Origin: Massilia antarctica
GTDB lineage: Bacteria; Pseudomonadota; Gammaproteobacteria; Burkholderiales; Burkholderiaceae_D
Length of the DNA: 64,000 nt
Direction of reading: 5' to 3'
NCBI RefSeq assembly: GCF_015689335.1
Contig: NZ_CP065053.1
Location: 2,294,001 to 2,358,000, forward strand
This document shows positions 9,005-16,870 of this stretch, piece after piece; the stretch's first letter is position 1; each line of letters starts with the position of its first letter. The position numbers and the translations under genes were made by a program. Below the pieces are notes generated by a model. That model did no database searches and had not been told where the DNA came from. It saw only the letters and a program-made list of their open reading frames with translations.

Positions 9005-9073
9005 TTCCGCGCGCGTCAAAGGGCTGTAGGGCGGTACTTGTACAACTTTTTTCGAATGTCTTTCCTGGCAATC

Positions 9074-10417
9074 ATGAGCAATTCTTATTTTCAGTTTCCG
9101 GTGATCGGCCCACTGGTTACGCGGCACGCGGAAGATGCTGCGTTCTACTGGTCGCAACTGGACAGGACGGCGGCATCGCCGCAGGTCGGGTTCGAAAAGC
9201 TACAACACTTCAATCGTCTGCAAGACGCCCACTTGGCCGGTTTACGAATTGCCGGCGCGAGCGGTTGGCTTCCAGCACTGCATGCGCTGGAACGCTGGCG
9301 CAAGGCAGGTGAGGCATTTGTGTGTACTCTGCTTGCTATGGCCCCCGTCAATCACGCCCGGCTGGACAACATCCTCGCGGTTGTCCGCCAGCGTCCCGAT
9401 GAACTGCTGCGCGGCCTTGTGTCGGCGTTAGTATGGGTGGGCGATCAATCCGACGAGGTCATCCGGATTTGGTCCGGTCCGAAGGCAGACCCGGTAGCTC
9501 AGGTCGCCGCACTGCGCGCGGTGGCTGTGCGTGGTCCGGCCGCTTTGGCCCATCTGGCAAGTCCCCTTGCCACTTACTTTTCGTCCTCTACACCCTACGT
9601 TCGCGCTGCGGCTTGCCGTGCAGCAGGCGCAGGCGACAAATCCGGAATTGCGTCACTATTGATAGCAGCATTGGAGGACGTTGACTTAGCAGTGCGGGCA
9701 GAGGCCGCAATTTCCTTGGCCACGTCCGGCGAATACGAACATGTATTGAGTGTCTTAAAAGCATGCGTGCTATTACAAGCCGGATTGTATGCTGCCGCCA
9801 CAGGTTGGTACCGGATGCAGTCGGCGCGCCGTCTCCATCGCTGGACAACGAAACTCGCCTTATTGACCCCTCCGGGTGCATCCTCAGCCCACGACTTGCT
9901 TGCGCTTCTGCCCGCTCGCAGCGGCCTTACCTTTGCCATGGCCCATGGCGACCTGATCCATCTGCCATTCGTCGTCGAGCAAATGGCTAACCCCGAAGTT
10001 GATCGCTACGCTGGCTGGATATGGGAAACGCTGACCGGTATGGATCTGGCGACAGTGGGCTGGACAATGCCGGCGCTAGCGCCATCCACCCAAGACACCA
10101 GCGAAGCCACCCCCCAAACAAGACTGGACGCCGACAACGGTCTCGCGCGCCCGCTTCACGCTGCTGTCCACGCTCATTTAGCGTCGGGCCCCTACGTGCA
10201 GTTTTATGGGAAGCGAGTACTCTTCGGACGGGAGCTTGACCTCAAACATGCCCTCGATCTGCTCGAAAGCGCGCCTCAGCCAGTGAGGAGCCTTGCCGTT
10301 CAGGGGCTCAGCGGCGTCGAGTCAACGGTACGAATAAATGTGCGCGCACCAGCTCAAGAGCAGCGTAGTGCGATGAATGCATTGAATTATATGTTCTTTG
10401 GGAAGAGCGCCACATGA
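9074..10417 (+). CDS. TIGR02270-type HEAT-repeat protein of T6SS loci
   Basis: 447 residues from ATG 9074 (MSNSYFQFPVIGPLV); in-frame starts at 9056 (ATG) and 9038 (TTG) are possible because no start has a clear ribosome binding site. The N-terminal part (AAFYWSQLDR..., HLAGLRIAGASGW) matches the TIGR02270 family, whose genes accompany vgrG/DUF2169/PAAR-like cargo modules. Alpha-helical HEAT-like repeats follow, e.g. AQVAALRAVAVRGPAALAHL and VRAAACRAAGAGDKSGIASL at about residues 150-230. The C-terminus repeats the theme (APQPVRSLAVQGLSG). Such scaffolds bind proteins; a role in effector handling is inferred. It overlaps the next gene by 4 bp. Confidence 0.7.
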   Translation: MSNSYFQFPVIGPLVTRHAEDAAFYWSQLDRTAASPQVGFEKLQHFNRLQDAHLAGLRIAGASGWLPALHALERWRKAGEAFVCTLLAMAPVNHARLDNILAVVRQRPDELLRGLVSALVWVGDQSDEVIRIWSGPKADPVAQVAALRAVAVRGPAALAHLASPLATYFSSSTPYVRAAACRAAGAGDKSGIASLLIAALEDVDLAVRAEAAISLATSGEYEHVLSVLKACVLLQAGLYAAATGWYRMQSARRLHRWTTKLALLTPPGASSAHDLLALLPARSGLTFAMAHGDLIHLPFVVEQMANPEVDRYAGWIWETLTGMDLATVGWTMPALAPSTQDTSEATPQTRLDADNGLARPLHAAVHAHLASGPYVQFYGKRVLFGRELDLKHALDLLESAPQPVRSLAVQGLSGVESTVRINVRAPAQEQRSAMNALNYMFFGKSAT

Positions 10418-10818
10418 GCACGGCTTGTCTCAACCCGTGGAATGATGCCGCCGAGATCGCCGTCCGGATTGCACTTCCATCTGCGCGTCTCGTACTAATG
10501 CTGGGCGCGGAAGACTGGTGCGAAAAATGCCGCATATTTAGGCCGATTTTCGATGCAATAGCTATGCAACGGGCAAACCAGGGAGAGACTTGGATTTGGC
10601 TCGACCTGGAAGAGCACGGGGAATTTCTTGGTGACTACATTCCAGACGATTTGCCACTGCTCGTAGCATACAAGGGCGCGCAACTGACACATGCTGTGAT
10701 TGCTGCCCAAGTTAGCGCGACGACGCTGGAGGAGCTGCTGGCGCAACCGTCTTACATTGAGCACAACGCTTTGCCCGACATCAGAAGACGACTGATGTCT
10801 GCAGACTGGGCGGTTTAA
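10414..10818 (+). CDS. Thioredoxin-fold protein, last gene of the T6SS module
   Basis: 134 residues, starting in an ATGA overlap with the HEAT-repeat gene, so co-translated. Residues 24-60 show the thioredoxin beta-alpha-beta core with the redox motif WCEKC at 35-39, followed by FRPIFDAIA, and later a PLLVAYKGAQL segment containing the thioredoxin-like proline (before beta-4). There is no signal peptide, so it acts in the cytoplasm. It may keep the many cysteines of the DUF2169, PAAR-like and effector proteins reduced before loading; this is inferred from co-occurrence. The WCEKC sequence differs from the usual WCGPC. Confidence 0.65.
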   Translation: MSTACLNPWNDAAEIAVRIALPSARLVLMLGAEDWCEKCRIFRPIFDAIAMQRANQGETWIWLDLEEHGEFLGDYIPDDLPLLVAYKGAQLTHAVIAAQVSATTLEELLAQPSYIEHNALPDIRRRLMSADWAV

Positions 10819-10827
10819 TTCCGTGCG

Positions 10828-10850
10828 GTCGCAAGCCCGCGCGACTTTTC
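10828..10850 (+). terminator. Possible intrinsic terminator of the T6SS module
   Basis: A GTCGC (10828-10832)/GCGAC (10841-10845) stem with an 8-nt loop is followed by TTTTC. The stem is short, but it sits 10 bp after the last stop codon of the module. Confidence 0.4.
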
Positions 10851-10909
10851 TAGATTGTAGATTACAGGTCGAAATTTTCTAATCAATTTTTATCGCGACT
10901 GATTACCCG

Positions 10910-11683
10910 ATGACGAAGCCCTACGGAATCTCTCCCTATCGATACAGAAACACCGAAGGACAATGGACCCAACTCGGATGGAGGGTGACTATCCGGCGAC
11001 GTGGATATATTGTCGACCGCCGACTCAATGCCGAACAATTTGGGGGGATGGACGCAGCGATGCGGGCTGCTATCGCTTTCCGCGATGAGGTCAACATAGA
11101 ATGTGTTCCGCTATCCAAGCGCGAGGTTTGCGCCACAGTCCGCACCACAAACACGAGTGGAGTTCCAGGGGTAATTCGCACGCGCGACCGTGGTCAGGAT
11201 TATTGGAAGGCGCGGCTCCTAACTTGTGACGGGGCCAACCGCACGAGACAATTTTCCATAAAAAAATATGGCGACGAAGCTGCCTTCGACCTTGCAGTTC
11301 AAGCACGCTCGCAGATGCTTGAAATGGTGCAGGGTTTCTACGTCCTTCATCCCGATATTAAGAACGAAACGCGGGTGGCTCCGATGGCAGAATGCCCGGT
11401 GATGCGTCGCCCGTGCAAGCTGGAGCCGGAGGCACATCCGTATGCGCGGGTGCCGGAGTGCGACGTGTCCGGCGTCGGGATCACGAATGTGAAGACAACG
11501 ACCGCTGATGGGAAGACCTACACTACAAAATACTGGACGTCCACGGTCCGAGATCAAGCAGGGTTACCCAAGCGTAGATATTTTTCGGTAGCAAAATATG
11601 GCGAAGAAGAGGCAAAGCGACTGGCGATTGAGCATCACCTTCGTGCGGCTCCGATCACGACGGCTGCGGGCGACGGCTCCTAA
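10910..11683 (+). CDS. Protein with three AP2-like DNA-binding repeats
   Basis: 257 residues. Three copies of an AP2/integrase-type DNA-binding fold can be traced: residues 5-60 (degenerate; GWRVTIRRRGYIVDRRL), 81-137 (GVPGVIRTRDRGQDYWKARL ... RQFSIKKYGDEAAFDLAVQAR), and 186-245 (GVGITNVKTT ... KYWTSTVRDQ ... RRYFSVAKYGEEEAKRLAI). The YFS(V/I)(A/K)KYGxEEA signature is shared by repeats 2 and 3. No nuclease motif is visible, unlike AP2 domains attached to HNH homing endonucleases. It could regulate the adjacent T6SS module or restriction operon, or derive from a mobile element. It is separated from both neighbours by its own intergenic space. Confidence 0.6.
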   Translation: MTKPYGISPYRYRNTEGQWTQLGWRVTIRRRGYIVDRRLNAEQFGGMDAAMRAAIAFRDEVNIECVPLSKREVCATVRTTNTSGVPGVIRTRDRGQDYWKARLLTCDGANRTRQFSIKKYGDEAAFDLAVQARSQMLEMVQGFYVLHPDIKNETRVAPMAECPVMRRPCKLEPEAHPYARVPECDVSGVGITNVKTTTADGKTYTTKYWTSTVRDQAGLPKRRYFSVAKYGEEEAKRLAIEHHLRAAPITTAAGDGS

Positions 11684-12186
11684 GTCAGCGGGGTGGAGGG
11701 CCTGCCGGTCTACCAGCGCTGGGTGCATCATTTCTACTGAAGGTTGACATTGCTCCTGGTCGGCTAAGGACTCGCCACCTCCAATCGCCAAGCTACGGTC
11801 GAGCGCGCGGTTATTGCATCGACTATCACGCTGATATCCGCCATCGTTCGCGGGCTTGTACCGCAGCGCCCGACGGGGGGCAGTCGTGCCGAGCTGCACC
11901 CCGAATTTTACCGCAACATCCTTTAGCGGCGACACCAACAATGATCGCTGAGTATATCCACGGTGGCAAAAATTTCGGCAGAGGCGCCACGTGCGCCTGC
12001 GCTGATGCCGATTGATCGCGCGCCCTCCGATCGCGGCTGTTGTCGCCGCTTCGCCATTGACGCTTTGCTCATTGCGTCCGGGATGGAAAGCATGTGACCT
12101 GTTCTTCAGATGCCTTGGTCATGTGTCATCCATACGGTAAAGTAAGCACTTTCCTCTCTGTGGCATGATCCACATCTAAGCAGCTT
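11684..12186. other. Intergenic region before the restriction operon
   Basis: 503 bp with no gene that can be supported. A short start-less open frame at 11768-11926 has some protein-like character but no recognisable family. The final 80 bp, upstream of hsdM, contain no convincing promoter consensus. The base composition and lack of coding signal suggest a junction between two acquired modules. Confidence 0.45.
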
Positions 12187-14589
12187 ATGGCAATCAAGAA
12201 ATCTGAACTCTATTCCTCCCTTTGGCAGTCCTGCGACGAGTTGCGCGGTGGCATGGACGCCAGTCAGTACAAGGATTACGTTCTCGTCCTGTTGTTCGTC
12301 AAGTATGTTTCTGACAAATATGCTGGCCTGCCGTACGCGCCCATCGTGATTCCGCCCGGGGCCAGTTTCAACGACATGGTCGCACTCAAGGGCAGCCCGG
12401 ACATCGGCGACCAGATCAACAAGAAAATTATCGGCCCGCTGGCGAAGGCCAACAAGCTGTCCGACATGCCGGACTTCAACGACCCGAGCAAATTGGGCAG
12501 CGGACAGGAAATTGTCGACCGTCTTACCAACCTGATTTCCATCTTCGAGAACAAGGCGCTCGACTTCAGCAAAAATCGCGCCGAGGGTGATGACATCCTG
12601 GGTGACGCCTACGAATACCTGATGCGCCACTTCGCCGCCGAAAGCGGCAAGAGCAAGGGGCAGTTCTACACGCCTGCGGAAGTGAGCCGCATCATGGCGC
12701 AGATCATCGGCATTGGTGGTTCGCAAACCAACAACAGCACGACCGTCTACGACCCGACCTGCGGCTCGGGCTCGCTGTTGCTGAAAGTGGGCGACGAAGC
12801 CCATGCCAAAGTGACGCTGTACGGTCAGGAGAAGGATGCGGCCACCTCAGGCCTGGCACGCATGAACATGATCTTGCATGACAACCCGACGGCTGAAATC
12901 AAACAAGGCAACACGATCGCCAATCCGCTGTTCGCCGGCGAAGACGGCTGGATCAAAACCTTCGACTACGTCGTCGCCAATCCGCCTTTCAGCGACAAGC
13001 GCTGGAGCACCGGGATCGACCCGGCCAGCGACCCGCACCAGCGCTTCGAGCATTTCGGCACGCCGCCGGCCAAGCAGGGCGACTACGCCTACCTGCTGCA
13101 CATCGTCCGTTCGCTCAAGAGCACGGGAAAAGGCGCGTGCATCCTGCCGCATGGCGTGCTGTTTCGCGGCAACGCCGAGGCCGACATCCGCCGCAACCTG
13201 ATCCACCAAGGCTACATCAAAGGTATTATTGGCCTGCCCGCCAATTTGTTCTACGGTACCGGTATCCCCGCCTGCATCATCCTGATCGACAAGGAAAATG
13301 CCCACAGCCGCAAGAGTATTTTCATGATCGACGCCAGTGCTGGCTTCATGAAGGACGGCCCGAAAAACCGCTTGCGCGACTGCGATATTCACCGGATCGT
13401 CGATGTGTTCAACCGGCGCGACGAAAGCGACCCGAAATTCGCGCGCATGGTCGGCATCGAGGAGATCGAGAAAAACGACTTCAATCTCAACATTCCGCGC
13501 TACATCGACAGTCAGCAGCTCGAGGATATCCAGGACATCGAAGGCCACCTGAAAGGCGGCATTCCAGGCGCCGATGTGGATGCCTTGCAGGCGTACTGGA
13601 CAGTTTGCCCGCAACTGCGAAAAGCACTGTTCTCTGCAAACCGCCCGGGCTACCTCGATCTGGCGGTCGCCAAGAAAGACATCAAGCCCGGCATCTATGG
13701 GCACCCGGAATTCGTCACCTTCATCGACAGCATGAATGCCCTGTTCGCCGACTGGCAACAGCGCAGCACCGGGACGCTCAAGGACTTGCAAGCCGGCTGC
13801 CACCCCAAACTCATCATCAACGAGCTTGCCGAAGACTTGCTCGCCCACTACGCGGACAAGCCGCTGATCGACCAATACGCGGTCTATCAACACTTGATGG
13901 ATTACTGGGCCACGACAATGCAGGATGATTGCTATCTGATTGCTGCGGACGGCTGGAAGGCCGATACCTACCGCGTCGTCGAAAAGAACAAGAAAGGCAA
14001 GGACGTCGACAAGGGCTGGGCCTGCGATCTCGTCCCCAAGCAACTCATTGTCGACCGTTACTTCGCCAGTCAGCAAGCCGCCATCGGCGAGCTGGAAGCG
14101 GCGTTGGATAGCCTTGCCGCCCAAATGGCCGAAATGGAAGAGGAACACGGTGGCGACGAGGGCGCGTTCGCCGAACTCGACAAGGTGAACAAGGCCAGCG
14201 TTACCGCCCGCTTGAAAGAAATCAAGGGTGACAAGGAAGCGAAGGAAGAAGCCGCAGCCCTTGACGCCTGGCTTAAACTCTGCACGAGCGAAGCCGACCT
14301 CCGGAAGAAGTTGAAAGACGCCGAGGCCGAGCTCGACGCGCTGGCCTATGCCAGGTATCCGACGCTCGGGGAAGCCGACATCAAGACGCTGGCGGTCGAG
14401 GATAAATGGATGGCAACGATTTCCGCGGCCATTCATGGCGAAATGGACCGCATCAGCCAGACGTTGACCAAACGGGTCAAGGAGCTGGCCGAGCGCTACG
14501 AGACGCCACTGCCGAAACTGGTCGACAAGGTTGCTGACCTGAGTGACAAGGTGGCGGCGCACCTGAAGAAAATGGGGTTCCAGCCATGA
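12187..14589 (+). CDS. hsdM: Type I restriction-modification DNA methyltransferase subunit HsdM
   Basis: 800 residues. The N-terminal HsdM domain (SSLWQSCDELRGGMDASQYKDYVL) is followed by an adenine methyltransferase domain with SAM motif I DPTCGSGS at 189-196 and catalytic motif IV NPPF at 265-268. QFYTPAEVSRIM upstream of motif I is typical. HsdM methylates adenine in both strands of a bipartite target together with HsdS. The protein is longer than classical HsdM (about 520 residues): residues about 600-800 are a charged, helical, probably coiled-coil extension (ELEAALDSLAAQMAEMEEEH). First gene of a tight operon; its stop overlaps the next start by 4 bp. Confidence 0.95.
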   Translation: MAIKKSELYSSLWQSCDELRGGMDASQYKDYVLVLLFVKYVSDKYAGLPYAPIVIPPGASFNDMVALKGSPDIGDQINKKIIGPLAKANKLSDMPDFNDPSKLGSGQEIVDRLTNLISIFENKALDFSKNRAEGDDILGDAYEYLMRHFAAESGKSKGQFYTPAEVSRIMAQIIGIGGSQTNNSTTVYDPTCGSGSLLLKVGDEAHAKVTLYGQEKDAATSGLARMNMILHDNPTAEIKQGNTIANPLFAGEDGWIKTFDYVVANPPFSDKRWSTGIDPASDPHQRFEHFGTPPAKQGDYAYLLHIVRSLKSTGKGACILPHGVLFRGNAEADIRRNLIHQGYIKGIIGLPANLFYGTGIPACIILIDKENAHSRKSIFMIDASAGFMKDGPKNRLRDCDIHRIVDVFNRRDESDPKFARMVGIEEIEKNDFNLNIPRYIDSQQLEDIQDIEGHLKGGIPGADVDALQAYWTVCPQLRKALFSANRPGYLDLAVAKKDIKPGIYGHPEFVTFIDSMNALFADWQQRSTGTLKDLQAGCHPKLIINELAEDLLAHYADKPLIDQYAVYQHLMDYWATTMQDDCYLIAADGWKADTYRVVEKNKKGKDVDKGWACDLVPKQLIVDRYFASQQAAIGELEAALDSLAAQMAEMEEEHGGDEGAFAELDKVNKASVTARLKEIKGDKEAKEEAAALDAWLKLCTSEADLRKKLKDAEAELDALAYARYPTLGEADIKTLAVEDKWMATISAAIHGEMDRISQTLTKRVKELAERYETPLPKLVDKVADLSDKVAAHLKKMGFQP

Positions 14590-15614
14590 GCAATGATCTT
14601 CACATACTCAGCGCCTCGCCTGACTATCGGGTGCTGCTGGAGCAGATTTCCGGCACGTACACCCAGGGCCGCGTTCGTGCAATGCAGGCCGTCAACGACC
14701 AGCTCATTGAGACTTACTGGCAGGTCGGACGGCATATCGTCGAATTCGAGCAGGGCGGAAAAATCCGCGCAGATTATGGTACGGCTTTGCTTGCCAGTCT
14801 GGCGAAGGATTTAAGCCTGCGTCACGGCAAGGGCTTTAGCCGCAGCAATCTGATTCGCATCCGCCAGTTTTATCAAGCCTACCCAAATAGTGCGACGCTG
14901 TCGCACCAATTGAGCTGGTCGCATATCGTCGAATTGCTGAAAATCGACGATCCGCTGGAACGCGGGTTTTACGAGCAGCAAGCTGGCCGCGAGCGCTGGT
15001 CGGTGCGGGAACTGATACGACAAAAGGAAAGCGCCTTGTTCTTGCGACTGGCGGCCAGCAAGGACAAGGCTGGCATCCTGCAACTCGCCGCGCAAGGGCA
15101 GATCGTCGAACAAGCCGCCGACCTGCTGCGCGAACCGTATGTGTTCGAGTTCCTGAAAATCCCCGAGCCGTACCAGCTCTCGGAAGCCCAGCTCGAAACG
15201 GTGCTCTGCGATCACCTCCAGCCCTTCCTGCTGGAACTGGGCAAGGGCTTCACTTTCGTCGGCCGGCAATACCGGGTCACGATCAACAATACGCACTACA
15301 AGGTCGATCTGGTCTTTTACCACCGCATTTTGCGCTGCTTCGTGCTGATCGATCTCAAGATCAACGACGTTCAGCATCACGACATCGGCCAGATGAATAT
15401 GTATCTGGGCTATTTCGCCAACGAGGAAAACGTCGAGGGCGATAACCCACCGATTGGTATTATCCTCAGCCGCAACAAGGATGAGTTGCTGGTTGAGTAT
15501 GCGACCTACCAGATGAACAGTCAGCTTTTTGTGCAGAAATACCAGCTTTACTTGCCTGACCGCGAGGCGTTGCGCCGGGAGCTGGAACTAAGTTTGCGCG
15601 AGGCTGAACAATGA
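14586..15614 (+). CDS. YhcG-type PD-(D/E)XK nuclease family protein (DUF1016)
   Basis: 342 residues, ATGA overlap with hsdM. The N-terminal half is the DUF1016 N domain (INDQLIETYWxxGRHIVEFEQ-like, then LSLRHGKGFSRSNLIRIRQFY, LSWSHIVELLKI); the C-terminal half is a PD-(D/E)XK nuclease fold with D241 and D256-L-K258 (KVDLVFYHRILRCFVLIDLK) as likely metal-binding and catalytic residues. Such proteins occur alone or inside type I restriction operons, where their exact role is unsettled; nuclease or recombination-linked activity is inferred. Placement between hsdM and hsdS implies co-expression with the methylase complex. Confidence 0.85.
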   Translation: MSNDLHILSASPDYRVLLEQISGTYTQGRVRAMQAVNDQLIETYWQVGRHIVEFEQGGKIRADYGTALLASLAKDLSLRHGKGFSRSNLIRIRQFYQAYPNSATLSHQLSWSHIVELLKIDDPLERGFYEQQAGRERWSVRELIRQKESALFLRLAASKDKAGILQLAAQGQIVEQAADLLREPYVFEFLKIPEPYQLSEAQLETVLCDHLQPFLLELGKGFTFVGRQYRVTINNTHYKVDLVFYHRILRCFVLIDLKINDVQHHDIGQMNMYLGYFANEENVEGDNPPIGIILSRNKDELLVEYATYQMNSQLFVQKYQLYLPDREALRRELELSLREAEQ

Positions 15615-16870
15615 GCGCGACTCCAGTGGGGTACAAGCAGACTGAGGTAGGGGTGATTCCAGACGATTGGGAGACCGGCACCATGCTTGGAATTTCTCGT
15701 CAGATCATGGACTTCAGGGGACGGACTCCAAAGAAGTTGGGGATGAATTGGGGGGGCGACATCCCGGCTCTTTCAGCAGGGAATGTAAGGATGGGGTTTA
15801 TTGATTTCGATCAGGAATGCTATTTCGGCTCGGATGTCCTTTATAGTCTATGGATGACGCGGGGCGATTTGGCGAAAGGCGACGTTCTTTTTACCACAGA
15901 AGCTCCACTCGGAAATGTTGCTCTTGTTCCCGACGACCGAAAGTACATCCTGAGTCAGCGGACGGTCCTGATTCAGGTTGTCAAGCAGCGAACATCAAGT
16001 GAATTTCTTTTTCAAATGATGCGATCAGATGCGTTCCAACGAATGCTAACAGATTACTCCAGCGGATCGACAGCTAAGGGAATACAGCGTAAGAAATTTG
16101 AGCAGCTTTGTGTGGCTCTGCCTCCACTTGATGAACAAGAAGCTATCGCCGAGGCGTTGAGCGATGCGGATGCTCTCATCGAATCGCTGGAGCAACTCGT
16201 CACCAAAAAGCGCTACCTCAAGCAAGGCGTCATGCAGGATTTGCTCACGGGGAAAAAGCGCTTGCCTGGATTCAGTGGAAAATGGGAGGTCATGGGATTG
16301 GACACCGTGGCCGAAATACGTAGCGGGGGTACCCCAAGTACCAATCAACCCGAATATTGGGACGGGGATATTCTATGGTGTACGCCAACCGATATCACAG
16401 GTCTCAAAGGAGGAAAATACTTGGCGCAGACATCGAGGACGATTAGTGGTCAAGGCTTGAGGTGTAGTTCTGCGGAAATAATTCCGCCGAATTCTGTTGT
16501 GATGACATCAAGAGCGACAATCGGTGAATGTGCGATCAACGTGGTGCCGGTAGCAACAAATCAGGGATTCAAGAACTTCGTTCCTTTTGAGACCACTGAC
16601 GGCGAGTTTTTGTACTATTTTTTGCAAACAAGAAAGCAGGAGTTCATTAGTCTATGCGGAGGGAGTACTTTTTTGGAAATTGGAAAGACCCAATTGGCCG
16701 CCTTTGAAATAACAGTGCCTAAGGATAAACTCGAACAAACCGCCATCGCCGCCATTCTCTCCGACATGGATGCCGAAATTGCCGATTTGGAGGCCCATCT
16801 CACCAAGGCCCGAGCCATCAAGCAAGGCATGATGAACCAACTCCTCACTGGAAAGATTCGACTGATATGA
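15611..16870 (+). CDS. hsdS: Type I restriction-modification specificity subunit HsdS
   Basis: 419 residues, ATGA overlap with the YhcG-type gene. Two target recognition domains are visible: residues 10-175 (from VGVIPDDWE) and about 225-395 (from GKWEVMGLDTVAEIRSGGTPSTN), each followed by a conserved helical spacer: PLDEQEAIAEALSDADALIESL near 180 and KLEQTAIAAILSDMDAEIADL near 375, with the paired KRYLKQGVMQDLLTGKKRLPGF and AIKQGMMNQLLTGKIRLI. HsdS fixes the bipartite DNA target of both HsdM and HsdR. The gene is AT-richer than its neighbours, as expected for a subunit whose recognition domains are exchanged by recombination. Confidence 0.95.
   Translation: MSATPVGYKQTEVGVIPDDWETGTMLGISRQIMDFRGRTPKKLGMNWGGDIPALSAGNVRMGFIDFDQECYFGSDVLYSLWMTRGDLAKGDVLFTTEAPLGNVALVPDDRKYILSQRTVLIQVVKQRTSSEFLFQMMRSDAFQRMLTDYSSGSTAKGIQRKKFEQLCVALPPLDEQEAIAEALSDADALIESLEQLVTKKRYLKQGVMQDLLTGKKRLPGFSGKWEVMGLDTVAEIRSGGTPSTNQPEYWDGDILWCTPTDITGLKGGKYLAQTSRTISGQGLRCSSAEIIPPNSVVMTSRATIGECAINVVPVATNQGFKNFVPFETTDGEFLYYFLQTRKQEFISLCGGSTFLEIGKTQLAAFEITVPKDKLEQTAIAAILSDMDAEIADLEAHLTKARAIKQGMMNQLLTGKIRLI

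Noticed and set aside
11768..11926. Start-less 53-codon open frame (GLATSNRQATVERAV...)
   Set aside because: It follows a stop codon directly, has no start codon and matches nothing I recognise; it may be a relic, but this cannot be supported.
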